Both the position numbers and the translations under genes were made by a program. The notes beneath the pieces were generated by a model. The model was not told the origin of the DNA. It saw only the letters and a list, made by a program, of their open reading frames with translations, and did no database searches. From Dryocola sp051297175 (lineage in GTDB: Bacteria > Pseudomonadota > Gammaproteobacteria > Enterobacterales > Enterobacteriaceae), in contig NZ_JBINNY010000001.1 in the NCBI RefSeq assembly GCF_051297175.1, forward strand, positions 1,302,001 through 1,366,000: 64,000 nt of DNA, given 5' to 3'. This document shows positions 25,398-34,547 of this stretch, piece after piece. Each line of letters opens with the position of its first letter. Position 1 is the first letter of the stretch.

Positions 25398-27880
25398 AAC
25401 TCAGTCGTCGTAGCTTTATGAAAGCGAACGCCGTCGCGGCAGCCGCGGCGGCGGCAGGCCTGAGCGTGCCGAGCGTGGCGCGCGCGGTTGTCGGCAAGCA
25501 AGATGCCATCAAGTGGGATAAAGCGCCGTGCCGATTCTGCGGCACCGGCTGCGGCGTGCTGGTCGGCACGCAGAATGGCAAAATCGTGGCAAGCCAGGGC
25601 GACCCGGACGCGCCGGTCAACCGTGGCCTGAACTGCATCAAAGGCTACTTCCTGCCAAAAATCATGTACGGAAAAGATCGCCTGACCCAGCCGCTGCTGC
25701 GCATGAAGGACGGTCACTACAGTAAAGAAGGCGAGTTTGCCCCCGTTAGCTGGGAGCAGGCCTTCGACATCATGGAAGAGAAGTTTAAAACCAGCCTGAA
25801 AGCCAAAGGGCCAGACGCCATCGGCATGTTCGGTTCCGGACAGTGGACGGTTTGGGAAGGCTATGCCGCCGCCAAGCTGTTCAAAGCAGGCTTCCGCTCC
25901 AACAATATCGACCCGAACGCGCGCCACTGCATGGCGTCTGCGGTTGTGGGCTTCATGCGCACCTTCGGTATGGATGAGCCGATGGGCTGCTACGACGATA
26001 TCGAGCAGGCCGATGCCTTCGTGCTGTGGGGCTCCAACATGGCGGAGATGCACCCGATCCTCTGGTCGCGCATCACCAACCGCCGCCTGTCCGATGAAAA
26101 CGTCAACGTCGCCGTTCTTTCCACCTTCCAGCACCGCAGCTTCGAGCTGGCGGATAACGGCATGGTGTTCACGCCGCAGAGCGATCTGGCGATCCTCAAC
26201 TACATCGCCAACTACATCATCCAGAACGATGCGATCAACGAATCCTTCTTCAAGCAGCACGTTAACCTGCGCAAGGGCGTGACGGATATCGGCTACGGAC
26301 TGCGCCCAACGCATCCGCTGGAAAAAGCGGCGAAAAACCCGGGGTCCGATGCCTCCGAGCCGATGAGCTTCGAAGAGTACAAAGCGTTTGTTGCCGAGTA
26401 CACGCTTGAGAAAACCGTAGAGATGAGCGGCGTGTCTGCCGACCAGCTTGAGGCGCTCGCGAAGCTGTACGCCGACCCGAACAAGAAAGTCATCTCTTAC
26501 TGGACGATGGGCTTCAACCAGCATACGCGCGGCGTCTGGGCCAACAACCTCGTCTACAACCTGCATCTGCTGACCGGCAAGATTTCCAAACCGGGCTGCG
26601 GGCCATTCTCGCTGACCGGCCAGCCTTCCGCCTGCGGCACCGCGCGCGAGGTCGGCACCTTCTCGCACCGCCTGCCTGCGGACATGGTGGTCACCAACGA
26701 CAAGCACCGCGAAATCGCCGAAAACATGTGGAAGCTGCCCGCGGGCACGATCCCGGCAAAAGTGGGTCTGCACGCCGTGGCGCAGGACCGCGCGCTGAAA
26801 GACGGCAAGCTCAACGTCTACTGGGTGATGTGTAACAACAACATGCAGGCCGGGCCGAACATCAATGAAGAGCGTATGCCGGGCTGGCGCGATCCGCGCA
26901 ACTTCGTGATTGTCTCCGATCCGTATCCGACCATCAGCGCGCTGGCGGCGGATCTGATCCTGCCTACCGCCATGTGGGTGGAGAAAGAGGGCGCTTATGG
27001 CAACGCCGAACGCCGCACCCAGTTCTGGCGTCAGCAGGTTCAGGCGCCGGGCGAGGCAAAATCCGATCTCTGGCAGCTGGTGCAGTTTGCGAAGCGCTTC
27101 AAGGTCGAAGAAGTCTGGCCTGCGGAGCTGGTCGAGAAGAAGCCGGAATACCGCGGCAAGACGCTGTTCGACGTGCTGTTTGCCAACGAGGCGGTTAGCA
27201 AGTTCCCGCTTACCGAACTGGCGCAGGACCAGCTTAACGACGAGTCACGCGAGCTGGGCTTCTATCTGCAAAAAGGGCTGTTTGAAGAGTACGCCGCCTT
27301 TGGGCGCGGGCACGGTCACGACCTTGCTCCGTTCGACGATTACCACAAGGCGCGCGGCCTGCGCTGGCCGGTGGTAAACGGCAAGGAAACCCAGTGGCGC
27401 TACAGCGAAGGCAACGACCCGTATGTGAAAGCGGGCGAAGGCTTCAAGTTTTACGGCAAGCCGGATGGCAAAGCGGTGATTTTCGCGCTGCCGTTTGAAC
27501 CCGCCGCCGAGGTGCCGGATAAAGAATTCGACCTGTGGCTGTCCACCGGCCGCGTGCTGGAACACTGGCACACCGGCAGCATGACGCGCCGCGTGCCGGA
27601 ACTGCACCGCGCCTTCCCGGAGGCCGTGCTGTTTATCCATCCTCTGGATGCGAAAGCGCGCGATCTGCGTCGCGGTGACAAGGTGAAGGTTATCTCCCGC
27701 CGTGGCGAGGTGATTTCGATTGTCGAAACGCGCGGCCGCAACAAGCCGCCGCAGGGGCTGGTGTACATGCCGTTCTTCGACGCCGCGCAGCTGGTGAATA
27801 ACCTGACGCTCGACGCGACCGATCCGCTATCGAAAGAGACGGATTTCAAGAAGTGCGCCGTGAAGCTGGCGAAGGTCTAA
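25394..27880 (+). CDS. napA: Periplasmic nitrate reductase, catalytic subunit NapA
   Basis: Reduces nitrate to nitrite in the periplasm using bis-MGD molybdenum and one [4Fe-4S] cluster. The 828-residue product (E. coli length) has a Tat signal (SRRSFMK, then an alanine-rich stretch and cleavage near VARA). The cluster cysteines are Cys46, Cys49, Cys53 and Cys81. The molybdenum-ligand Cys is in NARHCMASAVVGFM near residue 180. WSTGRVLEHWHTGSMTRR-like cofactor contacts occur near the C-terminus. The start overlaps the napD stop. An antisense frame over 25358-26773 is a shadow of the high GC3. Confidence 0.98.
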   Translation: MKLSRRSFMKANAVAAAAAAAGLSVPSVARAVVGKQDAIKWDKAPCRFCGTGCGVLVGTQNGKIVASQGDPDAPVNRGLNCIKGYFLPKIMYGKDRLTQPLLRMKDGHYSKEGEFAPVSWEQAFDIMEEKFKTSLKAKGPDAIGMFGSGQWTVWEGYAAAKLFKAGFRSNNIDPNARHCMASAVVGFMRTFGMDEPMGCYDDIEQADAFVLWGSNMAEMHPILWSRITNRRLSDENVNVAVLSTFQHRSFELADNGMVFTPQSDLAILNYIANYIIQNDAINESFFKQHVNLRKGVTDIGYGLRPTHPLEKAAKNPGSDASEPMSFEEYKAFVAEYTLEKTVEMSGVSADQLEALAKLYADPNKKVISYWTMGFNQHTRGVWANNLVYNLHLLTGKISKPGCGPFSLTGQPSACGTAREVGTFSHRLPADMVVTNDKHREIAENMWKLPAGTIPAKVGLHAVAQDRALKDGKLNVYWVMCNNNMQAGPNINEERMPGWRDPRNFVIVSDPYPTISALAADLILPTAMWVEKEGAYGNAERRTQFWRQQVQAPGEAKSDLWQLVQFAKRFKVEEVWPAELVEKKPEYRGKTLFDVLFANEAVSKFPLTELAQDQLNDESRELGFYLQKGLFEEYAAFGRGHGHDLAPFDDYHKARGLRWPVVNGKETQWRYSEGNDPYVKAGEGFKFYGKPDGKAVIFALPFEPAAEVPDKEFDLWLSTGRVLEHWHTGSMTRRVPELHRAFPEAVLFIHPLDAKARDLRRGDKVKVISRRGEVISIVETRGRNKPPQGLVYMPFFDAAQLVNNLTLDATDPLSKETDFKKCAVKLAKV

Positions 27881-27886
27881 CGCGCA

Positions 27887-28582
27887 GTGTCCCGCGCCGA
27901 TAAATCTCAACCGGCACGCCGCCGCTTTCTGCGCGACGTTGCGCGGGCAGCGGGCGGGCTTGCGGCCGTCACCGTGCTGCTGGGGCTGCAACAGCAGACC
28001 TCGCAGGCTCGCGGTGTGCGGCTGCGCCCGCCTGGCGCGCTGGATGAGGAGGCGTTTTCACGCGCCTGCGTGCGCTGCGGTCAGTGCGTGCAGGCCTGCC
28101 CGTACGACACGCTAAAGCTTGCAACGCTGGCTTCCGGCCTGTCGGCGGGCACGCCTTATTTCGTCGCGCGGGAGATCCCCTGCGAGATGTGCGAAGACGT
28201 CCCCTGCGCCAAAGCCTGCCCAAGCGGCGCGCTCGACGGCGATGTCGCTTCGATTGACGACGCGCGGATGGGGCTTGCGGTGCTGCTGGACCACGAAAAC
28301 TGCCTGAACTATCAGGGGCTGCGCTGCGACGTTTGCTACCGCGTCTGTCCGTCCATCGACAAAGCCATCACCCTTGAGCTGGAGCGCAATTCACGCACCG
28401 GTAAACATGCCCGCTTTTTGCCTACCGTACACAGCGATGCCTGCACCGGCTGCGGCAAATGCGAACAGGCCTGCGTGCTGGAAGAGGCGGCGATCAAGGT
28501 GCTGCCGCGCTCGCTTGCAAAAGGGGAGCTGGGCCATCACTACCGCTTCGGCTGGCTGGAGGGGAAAGATGGCAAACCATAA
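27887..28582 (+). CDS. napG: NapG, periplasmic ferredoxin-type quinol dehydrogenase subunit
   Basis: With NapH it passes electrons from ubiquinol or menaquinol toward NapC and NapB. The 231-residue product (E. coli length) starts at a GTG (27887) and has a Tat signal RRRFLRDVARAAGGLAAVTV. Four ferredoxin-type cysteine groups follow: CVRCGQCVQACPYD, CEMCEDVPCAKACP, CDVCYRVCP and CTGCGKCEQACVLE. napA ends six bases upstream. The 3' end overlaps napH by 14 bases. Expression should follow the napF promoter. Confidence 0.96.
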   Translation: MSRADKSQPARRRFLRDVARAAGGLAAVTVLLGLQQQTSQARGVRLRPPGALDEEAFSRACVRCGQCVQACPYDTLKLATLASGLSAGTPYFVAREIPCEMCEDVPCAKACPSGALDGDVASIDDARMGLAVLLDHENCLNYQGLRCDVCYRVCPSIDKAITLELERNSRTGKHARFLPTVHSDACTGCGKCEQACVLEEAAIKVLPRSLAKGELGHHYRFGWLEGKDGKP

Positions 28583-29432
28583 GCAGGACGCCGGGCGCGA
28601 TGCGATTGCCAAAAAGGGCTGGCTGCGTAGCCATAAATGGCTGCTGATGCGCCGTATAGCGCAGTTTGCCGTGCTGGGGATGTTTCTTAGCGGCCCGCTG
28701 CTGGGCATCTGGATCCTGCACGGCAACTACAGCAGCAGCCTGCTGCTGGACAAGGTACCGCTTAGCGATCCGCTGATGGTTTTGCAAAGCCTTTTAAGCG
28801 GCCATCTTCCGGCGATGCTTGCCCTGGGCGGGGCGGGGATTGTGGCGGTGGGCTACGCGCTGTTGGGCAAGCGGCCGTTCTGCGGATGGGTTTGCCCGAT
28901 AAATCCGCTTACCGATCTTGCCGCGTGGGTGCGTCGTAAAACGGGTTTTAACACCTCCGCCACGCTGCCCCGCTGGCTGCGCTACCTGCTGCTGGCGATA
29001 GTGCTGGCGGGCAGCGCGCTGAGCGGTTCGCTGATTTGGGAGTGGGTAAACCCGGTTTCGCTGATGGGGCGCGGGCTGGTGTTTGGTTTTGGGGCGGGGA
29101 TCTGGCTGCTGGTGGCGATCTTTGTCTTCGATTTACTGGTAGTTGAACACGGCTGGTGCGGCCACCTTTGCCCGCTCGGCGCGCTGTACGGCGCAATCGG
29201 CAGTCGGGGTGCGTTGGAGGTGCAAACCTCCGGGCGCGAGCGCTGCACCCGCTGTATGGATTGTTTTCACGTTTGCCCGGAGCAGCAGGTGCTGCGCGCT
29301 CCGGTACTGGATAAACACAGCCCGGCGCGGGTCACGAGCCGCGACTGCATCAACTGCGGTCGCTGTATCGATGTCTGCCCCGAGGATGTTTTCAAAATAA
29401 CAATACGATGGAGTTCGGGAGCAAAATCATGA
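28569..29432 (+). CDS. napH: NapH, membrane quinol dehydrogenase subunit
   Basis: Integral membrane partner of NapG, 287 residues as in E. coli, starting MANHKQDAGRDAIAKKGW. Four membrane spans are visible (for example FAVLGMFLSGPLLGIWIL and LLAIVLAGSALSGSLIWEW). Two conserved CX3CP loops follow spans: FCGWVCPINPL and WCGHLCPLGAL. The cytosolic C-terminus holds two [4Fe-4S] motifs (CTRCMDCFHVCPE and CINCGRCIDVCPE). The frame extends upstream to 28374 within napG; the ATG at 28569 is the family start. It overlaps napB through ATGA. Confidence 0.96.
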   Translation: MANHKQDAGRDAIAKKGWLRSHKWLLMRRIAQFAVLGMFLSGPLLGIWILHGNYSSSLLLDKVPLSDPLMVLQSLLSGHLPAMLALGGAGIVAVGYALLGKRPFCGWVCPINPLTDLAAWVRRKTGFNTSATLPRWLRYLLLAIVLAGSALSGSLIWEWVNPVSLMGRGLVFGFGAGIWLLVAIFVFDLLVVEHGWCGHLCPLGALYGAIGSRGALEVQTSGRERCTRCMDCFHVCPEQQVLRAPVLDKHSPARVTSRDCINCGRCIDVCPEDVFKITIRWSSGAKS

Positions 29433-29878
29433 AAAGCCATGTCCTGAAGAAGGCGTTGTTTCAATGGATGGCGGCGTTCGCTCTGCTGGTGAGCGGTGCG
29501 CTATGGGCGGCAAACGGCGTCGATCTTAACCAGTCGCCGGAGGTGTCCGGCACGCCGGAAGGATCGGTGCGTATGCCGAAGCAGCAGGAACGCATGGCGC
29601 TGAACTATGTGAACCAGCCGCCGATGATCCCGCACAGCGTGGACGGCTATCAGGTCACCACCAATACCAACCGCTGCCTGCAGTGCCACGGCGTTGAGCA
29701 TTACCGCACCACCGGCGCGCCGCGCATCAGCCCGACGCACTTTATGGACAGCGACGGCAAAGTGCTTTCCAACGTTGCCCCACGCCGCTACTTCTGTCTG
29801 CAGTGCCACGTGCCGCAGTCAGACGCCGCGCCTATCGTGGAGAATACCTTCACGCCGTCTAAAGGCTTTGGGAACTAG
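29429..29878 (+). CDS. napB: Periplasmic diheme cytochrome NapB
   Basis: Electron-donor subunit of NapA. The 149-residue product starts MKSHVLKKALFQWMAAF and has a Sec signal cleaved after ALWA. Two c-heme motifs are present, CLQCHGVEHY and CLQCHVPQSD, with the distal ligand histidines IPHSVDGYQ and PTHFMDSDGK. The start overlaps the napH stop (ATGA); the longer frame from 29408 is inside napH. It matches E. coli NapB in length and order. Heme attachment needs Ccm proteins, which are not in this window. Confidence 0.96.
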   Translation: MKSHVLKKALFQWMAAFALLVSGALWAANGVDLNQSPEVSGTPEGSVRMPKQQERMALNYVNQPPMIPHSVDGYQVTTNTNRCLQCHGVEHYRTTGAPRISPTHFMDSDGKVLSNVAPRRYFCLQCHVPQSDAAPIVENTFTPSKGFGN

Positions 29879-29886
29879 AGGCTGCT

Positions 29887-30486
29887 ATGGATAAATCGAA
29901 AAAGCCGGGCTTTATTCGCCGACTGTGGCAGTGGTGGCGTCGCCCGAGCCGCCTGGCGCTGGGCACGCTGCTGCTGATTGGCTTTGCCGGCGGGATTATC
30001 TTCTGGGGCGGGTTTAATACCGGCATGGAGATGACCAACCGCGAAGAGTTTTGCATCAGCTGTCACGAAATGCGCGCCAACGTTTACCAGGAATACATGG
30101 AAACGGTGCACTACAACAACCGCAGCGGCGTGCGCGCCACCTGCCCGGACTGCCACGTACCGCACGAATGGGTGCCGAAAATGGTGCGCAAGCTGCAGGC
30201 CAGCAAAGAGCTGTATGCCAAAGCCTTTGGCCTGATCGACACGCCGCAGAAGTTTGACGACCACCGCCTGGCGATGGCGCAAAACGAGTGGCGAAGGATG
30301 AAAAACAACAATTCGCAGGAGTGCCGCAACTGCCACAACTTTGATTACATGGATCTCACCGCGCAGAAAACCGTGGCGGCGAAAATGCACGATCGGGCGA
30401 TCAAAGACGGGCAAACCTGCGTCGACTGCCATAAGGGTATTGCCCACAAGCTGCCCGATATGCGCGAGGTTAAGAACGGGTTCTGA
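29887..30486 (+). CDS. napC: Membrane-anchored tetraheme cytochrome NapC
   Basis: NapC/NirT-family quinol dehydrogenase that hands electrons to NapB. The 199-residue product (E. coli 200) has one N-terminal membrane anchor (LALGTLLLIGFAGGIIFWGG). Its periplasmic domain carries four CXXCH heme sites: CISCHEMR, CPDCHVPHEW, CRNCHNFDYM and CVDCHKGIAH. It closes the operon eight bases after napB. No ccmABCDEFGH follows as in K-12; instead REP palindromes and nudK follow. Confidence 0.97.
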   Translation: MDKSKKPGFIRRLWQWWRRPSRLALGTLLLIGFAGGIIFWGGFNTGMEMTNREEFCISCHEMRANVYQEYMETVHYNNRSGVRATCPDCHVPHEWVPKMVRKLQASKELYAKAFGLIDTPQKFDDHRLAMAQNEWRRMKNNNSQECRNCHNFDYMDLTAQKTVAAKMHDRAIKDGQTCVDCHKGIAHKLPDMREVKNGF

Positions 30487-30505
30487 CAGTCTGGATGTTA
30501 TGAAC

Positions 30506-30572
30506 GTAGGGTGGGTAAGCGTAGCGCCCCCACCAAAGCGGTGGCGGATGACGCTGAGCTTATCCGCCCTAC
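30506..30572. repeat. Two REP-type palindromes after napC
   Basis: GTAGGGTGGGTAAGCGTAGC...CCCCCACC (30506-30534) and GGCGGATGACGC...CTTATCCGCCCTAC (30543-30572). They mark the end of the nap operon at the junction with nudK. Confidence 0.7.
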
Positions 30573-30661
30573 GTTTTTGCAGGCAGTTCACATTCAAAAC
30601 GAGACAAGCTTCACATTCCAGCCTATGATTACCGGCTCCCCTAACCCGCTGCGGAGACCGT

Positions 30662-31237
30662 ATGTCGATAAAAATCGAAGTCATCAAAGATAAAATCCTC
30701 TCAGATAACTACTTCATCCTGCGTAATATCACCTACGATTTGTCCCGCAACGAAGGCGAGGCTATCCGCCACAAGCGCGAAGTTTACGACCGTGGCAATG
30801 GCGCAACCATGCTGCTGTATAACCGCGAAAAACAGACCGTTGTCCTGACCCGCCAGTTCCGCGTGGCGACCTGGGTTAACGGCAACGTTGACGGCATGCT
30901 TATTGAAGCCTGCGCGGGCCTGCTGGACGCCGACGAGCCGGAAGTCTGTGCCCGCAAAGAAGCGATGGAAGAAACCGGGTATCTGGTGGGCGAGGTCGAA
31001 AAGCTGTTTGAGCTTTACATGTCGCCTGGCGGCGTCACCGAGCTCATCCATTTCTATATCGCGGAATATACCGATGCCCAGCGCGAGTTTGCGGGCGGCG
31101 GCGTTGAAGATGAGGATATCGACGTGCTGGAGATCCCCTTCACGAAGGCGCTGGCAATGATAAAAAGCGGCGAAATTCGTGACGGTAAGACGGTGATTTT
31201 GTTGCAGCAGCTGCAGTTACGCAAACTCATGGAATAA
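30662..31237 (+). CDS. nudK: GDP-mannose pyrophosphatase NudK
   Basis: Nudix hydrolase that splits GDP-mannose (and related nucleotide sugars) to GMP and mannose-1-phosphate. The 191-residue product equals E. coli NudK. The Nudix box reads GLLDADEPEVCARKEAMEET, with the catalytic glutamates in KEAMEETGY; the usual RE of the box is KE, as in E. coli NudK. The N-terminal domain-swap region (RHKREVYDRGNGATMLLYN) is conserved. The ATG at 30662 has GAGAC upstream. In K-12 the neighbour is aegA; here nap lies between them. Confidence 0.95.
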   Translation: MSIKIEVIKDKILSDNYFILRNITYDLSRNEGEAIRHKREVYDRGNGATMLLYNREKQTVVLTRQFRVATWVNGNVDGMLIEACAGLLDADEPEVCARKEAMEETGYLVGEVEKLFELYMSPGGVTELIHFYIAEYTDAQREFAGGGVEDEDIDVLEIPFTKALAMIKSGEIRDGKTVILLQQLQLRKLME

Positions 31238-31396
31238 AGGTCATAGTTTTCATCGGGTTATTAGTTGAGTTTTTTGCACAAAGCTATCCGATAAATCCGA
31301 TTGAGCACGTGGGCTGAGAAGCCGAAGATATCGCCAAAATCTGGCTATTTTTTTCTCTTCGTCTTCTCAGGATATGTGCTGCTAATGTGTTACCGG

Positions 31397-32428
31397 ATGA
31401 AATCGCTTCTTCTCATAGGTCTTTTTCTGGCGAGCTCCGCAATCGCTGCACCCGCACAAAAATCCTTTTCCGACTGGCAGGTCACCTGCAATAACCAGAA
31501 CTTCTGCTCGGCGCGCAATACCGGCCTTCATCAGGGCCTGGTGATGACGCTGACCCGCAGCGCCGGGGCGCATACCGACGTCAATCTGCGCATCGATCTA
31601 GGCAATCTGGATACGCCTGAAAGCACGGCTCCAGCCATTGCGCCGCGGCTGCTGGTGGACGGCGAGCCGCTGGCGCTTGATAAGGCAAAGTGGAAAGAAA
31701 CGCCGCATCACATGGTGACCGACAGCCCCGAGGCCATTAATGCGCTGCTTGAGAAAATCGGCGATGCCAACGCCATTACGCTCGTGGGCGGGCAGGGGAC
31801 GATTTCCCTTGTTGGGCTAAAAGCCTCGCTGCTGTTTATCGACAGCCAGCAAAAGCGCGTCGGCAGCGAAACGGCGTGGATAAAAAAGGGCGACGATCCG
31901 CCGCTCAGCGTGCCGCCCGCTCCCGCGCTTAAAGAAGTTATCCTCACCAACCCCACGCCGACCCCCTTCGCTCAGGATGAACTCAACGATCTGCTGGATT
32001 ACGGCACGTGGCGAATGAACAACAGCCAGTGTTCGCTCGACCCGATGCGCCGCGAGGTACGCGTTTTCGCGATTAGCGATGACAAAGCGCTGATGCTGAT
32101 TAGCTGCGAAGCGGGGGCGTACAACGTGGTGGACCTGGCGTGGATCGTGTCGCGCCTTAAGCCGTTTTTCGCCCGACAGATCCACCTGAAGCTGCCGTTT
32201 ACGCCCGACAGCGGCAACACGGATTTAGAGCTGATGAACGCTGGCTACGACGAAACGAACAAAGAGCTGACGACGCTTGCCAAAGGGCGGGGGGTAGGGG
32301 ACTGCGGAATTTCAAGCCGCTGGCGTTTTGACGGGCAGCGTTTCCGCCTGGTGCGTTATGCCGAAGAGCCAACCTGCGACGGCTGGCACGGCAGCGGCGC
32401 GTGGCCGACGTTGTGGGTGACGAAATAA
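31397..32428 (+). CDS. ypfG: DUF1176 family exported protein YpfG
   Basis: Unknown-function periplasmic protein, 343 residues (E. coli YpfG 347). From the ATG at 31397 (MKSLLLIGLFLASSAIAAPA) it has a clean Sec signal with AXA cleavage. The frame extends upstream to 31301, but that part is not conserved and would spoil the signal. Conserved blocks include FSDWQVTCNNQNFCSARNTG and RSAGAHTD near the N-terminus and KGRGVGDCGISSRWRFDG plus PTCDGWHGS at the C-terminus; these cysteines could form disulfides. The SD is weak. It is followed by REP elements and convergent tktB. Confidence 0.88.
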   Translation: MKSLLLIGLFLASSAIAAPAQKSFSDWQVTCNNQNFCSARNTGLHQGLVMTLTRSAGAHTDVNLRIDLGNLDTPESTAPAIAPRLLVDGEPLALDKAKWKETPHHMVTDSPEAINALLEKIGDANAITLVGGQGTISLVGLKASLLFIDSQQKRVGSETAWIKKGDDPPLSVPPAPALKEVILTNPTPTPFAQDELNDLLDYGTWRMNNSQCSLDPMRREVRVFAISDDKALMLISCEAGAYNVVDLAWIVSRLKPFFARQIHLKLPFTPDSGNTDLELMNAGYDETNKELTTLAKGRGVGDCGISSRWRFDGQRFRLVRYAEEPTCDGWHGSGAWPTLWVTK

Positions 32429-32430
32429 AA

Positions 32431-32522
32431 TGTCGGGTGGCGGCTAGCGCCTTACCCGACCTACAAAAATCGAACGTCATATGAGTTGTAGGGCGGATAA
32501 GCGAAGCGCCATCCGCCGCTAC
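32431..32522. repeat. Two REP-type palindromes between ypfG and tktB
   Basis: TGTCGGGTGGCGGCTAGCGC...TTACCCGACCTAC (32431-32464) and GTAGGGCGGATAAGCGAAGC...CCATCCGCCGCTAC (32488-32522), ending three bases before the tktB stop codon. Confidence 0.72.
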
Positions 32523-32524
32523 GG

Positions 32525-34528
32525 TTAGCCTTTCTTAGCCAACACCTTCTTCGCCTTCTCCACCACGTTCTCGACGGTGAAACCAAAGAACGGGAACAGC
32601 TTATCCGCCGGGGCAGATTCGCCGTAGCTGGTCATGCCGACAATGGCTCCCTTCAGGCCAACATACTTGTACCAGTAGTCCGCAATACCCGCTTCTACCG
32701 CCACGCGCGCGGCGATATCCGAAGGCAGCACGGATTCACGGTAGGCTTCATCCTGCGCGTCAAACACGTCCGTTGACGGCAGTGACACCACGCGCACCTT
32801 ATGCCCTTCGGTGGTGAGCTTATCCGCCGCCAGCACGGTGATTTCAACCTCGGAGCCGGTGGCAATCAGGATGATATCCGGCATGCCGTCGCTGTCTTTA
32901 AGAATGTAACCGCCGCGGCTAACCGCCTTAAGCTGCTCCGGGCTGCGGTCCATCTGCGCCAGGTTCTGGCGGGAGAGGATCAGCGCCGTTGGGCCGTTGT
33001 GGCGTTCAATGGCCGCCTTCCACGCTACCGCCGCTTCAACCTGATCGCACGGACGCCAGGTGCTGAAGTTTGGCGTCAGGCGCAGGCTGGCAAGCTGCTC
33101 GACGGCCTGGTGCGTCGGGCCATCTTCCCCAAGGCCGATGGAGTCGTGGGTATAAACCATGATCTGCCGCGCCTTCATCAGTGCCGCCATGCGCGCCGCG
33201 TTGCGGGCGTATTCGACGAACATCAGGAAGGTCGCGGTGTACGGCACGAATCCGCCGTGGTGCGCGATACCGTTGGCGATGGCGGTCATGCCGAACTCGC
33301 GCACGCCGTAGTGGATGTAGTTCCCGGCGAGATCTTCTTTGATGGATTTAGAGCCTGACCATATCGTCAGGTTGCTGGGCGCAAGGTCAGCCGAGCCGCC
33401 AAGCAGTTCTGGCAGTATCGGGCCGATGGCGTTCAGCGTGTTTTGCGATGCCTTACGCGTGGCGATTTTCGCCGGTTTGGCCTGTAAATCCTCAATCAGC
33501 TTCTGGGTCGTTTCCTGCCACTCTTTTGGCATTTCGCCGTCCATACGGCGTTTAAACTCGGCGGCTAAATCGGGGTGGGCGCGAGCGTAGGCGGCGAACT
33601 TATCCTTCCAGCCCGCTTCGGCTTTTTCACCCTCTTCTTTGGCATCCCAGGCTTTATAAATGTCTTTCGGGATTTCAAAAGCCGGGTGGTTCCAGCCGAG
33701 CTTTTTACGTGCAAGCGCCACTTCTTCTTCACCCAGCGCCGCGCCGTGGGCCTCTTCTTTGCCCGCTTTGTTCGGTGAGCCAAAGCCAATGACCGTGCGG
33801 CAGATAATCAGCGAAGGTTTGTCCTTCACGCTCTGCGCTTCCTGAATCGCTTTTTTGACCGCTTCCGGGTCGTGGCCGTCTATCTCGTGCACGACGTGCC
33901 AGTGATAGGCTTCAAAACGTTTTGCCGTATCGTCGGTGAACCAGCCCTTGGTTTCGCCATCGATCGAGATGCCGTTGTGATCGTAAAAACCGATCAGCTT
34001 GCCGAGGCCGAGCGTGCCCGCGAGCGAACACACTTCATGGGAGATGCCTTCCATCAGGCAGCCGTCACCCATAAACACGTAGGTGTAGTGATCGACAATT
34101 TCATGCTCCGGGCGGTTAAACTGTGCGCCCAGCGTGCGTTCGGCGATGGCCAGACCCACCGCGTTGGCTAAGCCCTGGCCCAGCGGCCCGGTGGTGGTTT
34201 CCACGCCCGGCGTATAGCCCTTTTCCGGGTGGCCCGGCGTTTTGGAGTGAAGCTGGCGGAAGTTTTTCAACTCCTCCATCGGGAGGTCATACCCGCTCAG
34301 GTGCAGCAGGCTGTAGAGCAGCATCGAGGCGTGGCCGTTGGACAGAATAAAGCGGTCCCGGTCAGCCCACGCCGGGTTGGTCGGGTTGTGCTTGAGGAAG
34401 TCGTTCCATAACACTTCGGCGATGTCCGCCATGCCCATTGGCGCGCCAGGGTGGCCCGAATTTGCTTTTTGTACCGCGTCCATGCTCAGGGCACGAATGG
34501 CGTTGGCAAGCTCTTTACGAGATGACAT
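32525..34528 (-). CDS. tktB: Transketolase 2 (TktB)
   Basis: Thiamine-diphosphate enzyme of the pentose phosphate pathway, 667 residues as in E. coli TktB. The ThDP-binding motif GDGCLMEGISHEVCSLAGTL and the invariant Glu region (VEYARNAARMAALMK) are present, with active-site histidines in GHPGAPMGMA and GLGEDGPTHQAVEQ. GGAGTG precedes the ATG. Pairing with talA (19-bp gap, same strand) marks it as the stationary-phase isozyme TktB rather than TktA; in E. coli this pair is RpoS-dependent. Confidence 0.95.
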   Translation of the reverse strand: MSSRKELANAIRALSMDAVQKANSGHPGAPMGMADIAEVLWNDFLKHNPTNPAWADRDRFILSNGHASMLLYSLLHLSGYDLPMEELKNFRQLHSKTPGHPEKGYTPGVETTTGPLGQGLANAVGLAIAERTLGAQFNRPEHEIVDHYTYVFMGDGCLMEGISHEVCSLAGTLGLGKLIGFYDHNGISIDGETKGWFTDDTAKRFEAYHWHVVHEIDGHDPEAVKKAIQEAQSVKDKPSLIICRTVIGFGSPNKAGKEEAHGAALGEEEVALARKKLGWNHPAFEIPKDIYKAWDAKEEGEKAEAGWKDKFAAYARAHPDLAAEFKRRMDGEMPKEWQETTQKLIEDLQAKPAKIATRKASQNTLNAIGPILPELLGGSADLAPSNLTIWSGSKSIKEDLAGNYIHYGVREFGMTAIANGIAHHGGFVPYTATFLMFVEYARNAARMAALMKARQIMVYTHDSIGLGEDGPTHQAVEQLASLRLTPNFSTWRPCDQVEAAVAWKAAIERHNGPTALILSRQNLAQMDRSPEQLKAVSRGGYILKDSDGMPDIILIATGSEVEITVLAADKLTTEGHKVRVVSLPSTDVFDAQDEAYRESVLPSDIAARVAVEAGIADYWYKYVGLKGAIVGMTSYGESAPADKLFPFFGFTVENVVEKAKKVLAKKG

Positions 34529-34547
34529 GTTTCACTCCAATGTGTTG

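Noticed and set aside
25358..26773. 471-codon open frame on the minus strand
   Set aside because: It lies fully against napA and parts of napD. It is a mirror of the high-GC third positions of napA, has no homologue I recognise and no ribosome site.
24428..30486. Nap operon as a recently acquired foreign island
   Set aside because: I see no integrase, tRNA target, direct repeats or change in base or codon use at its edges; proteins are close to E. coli Nap in length and order.
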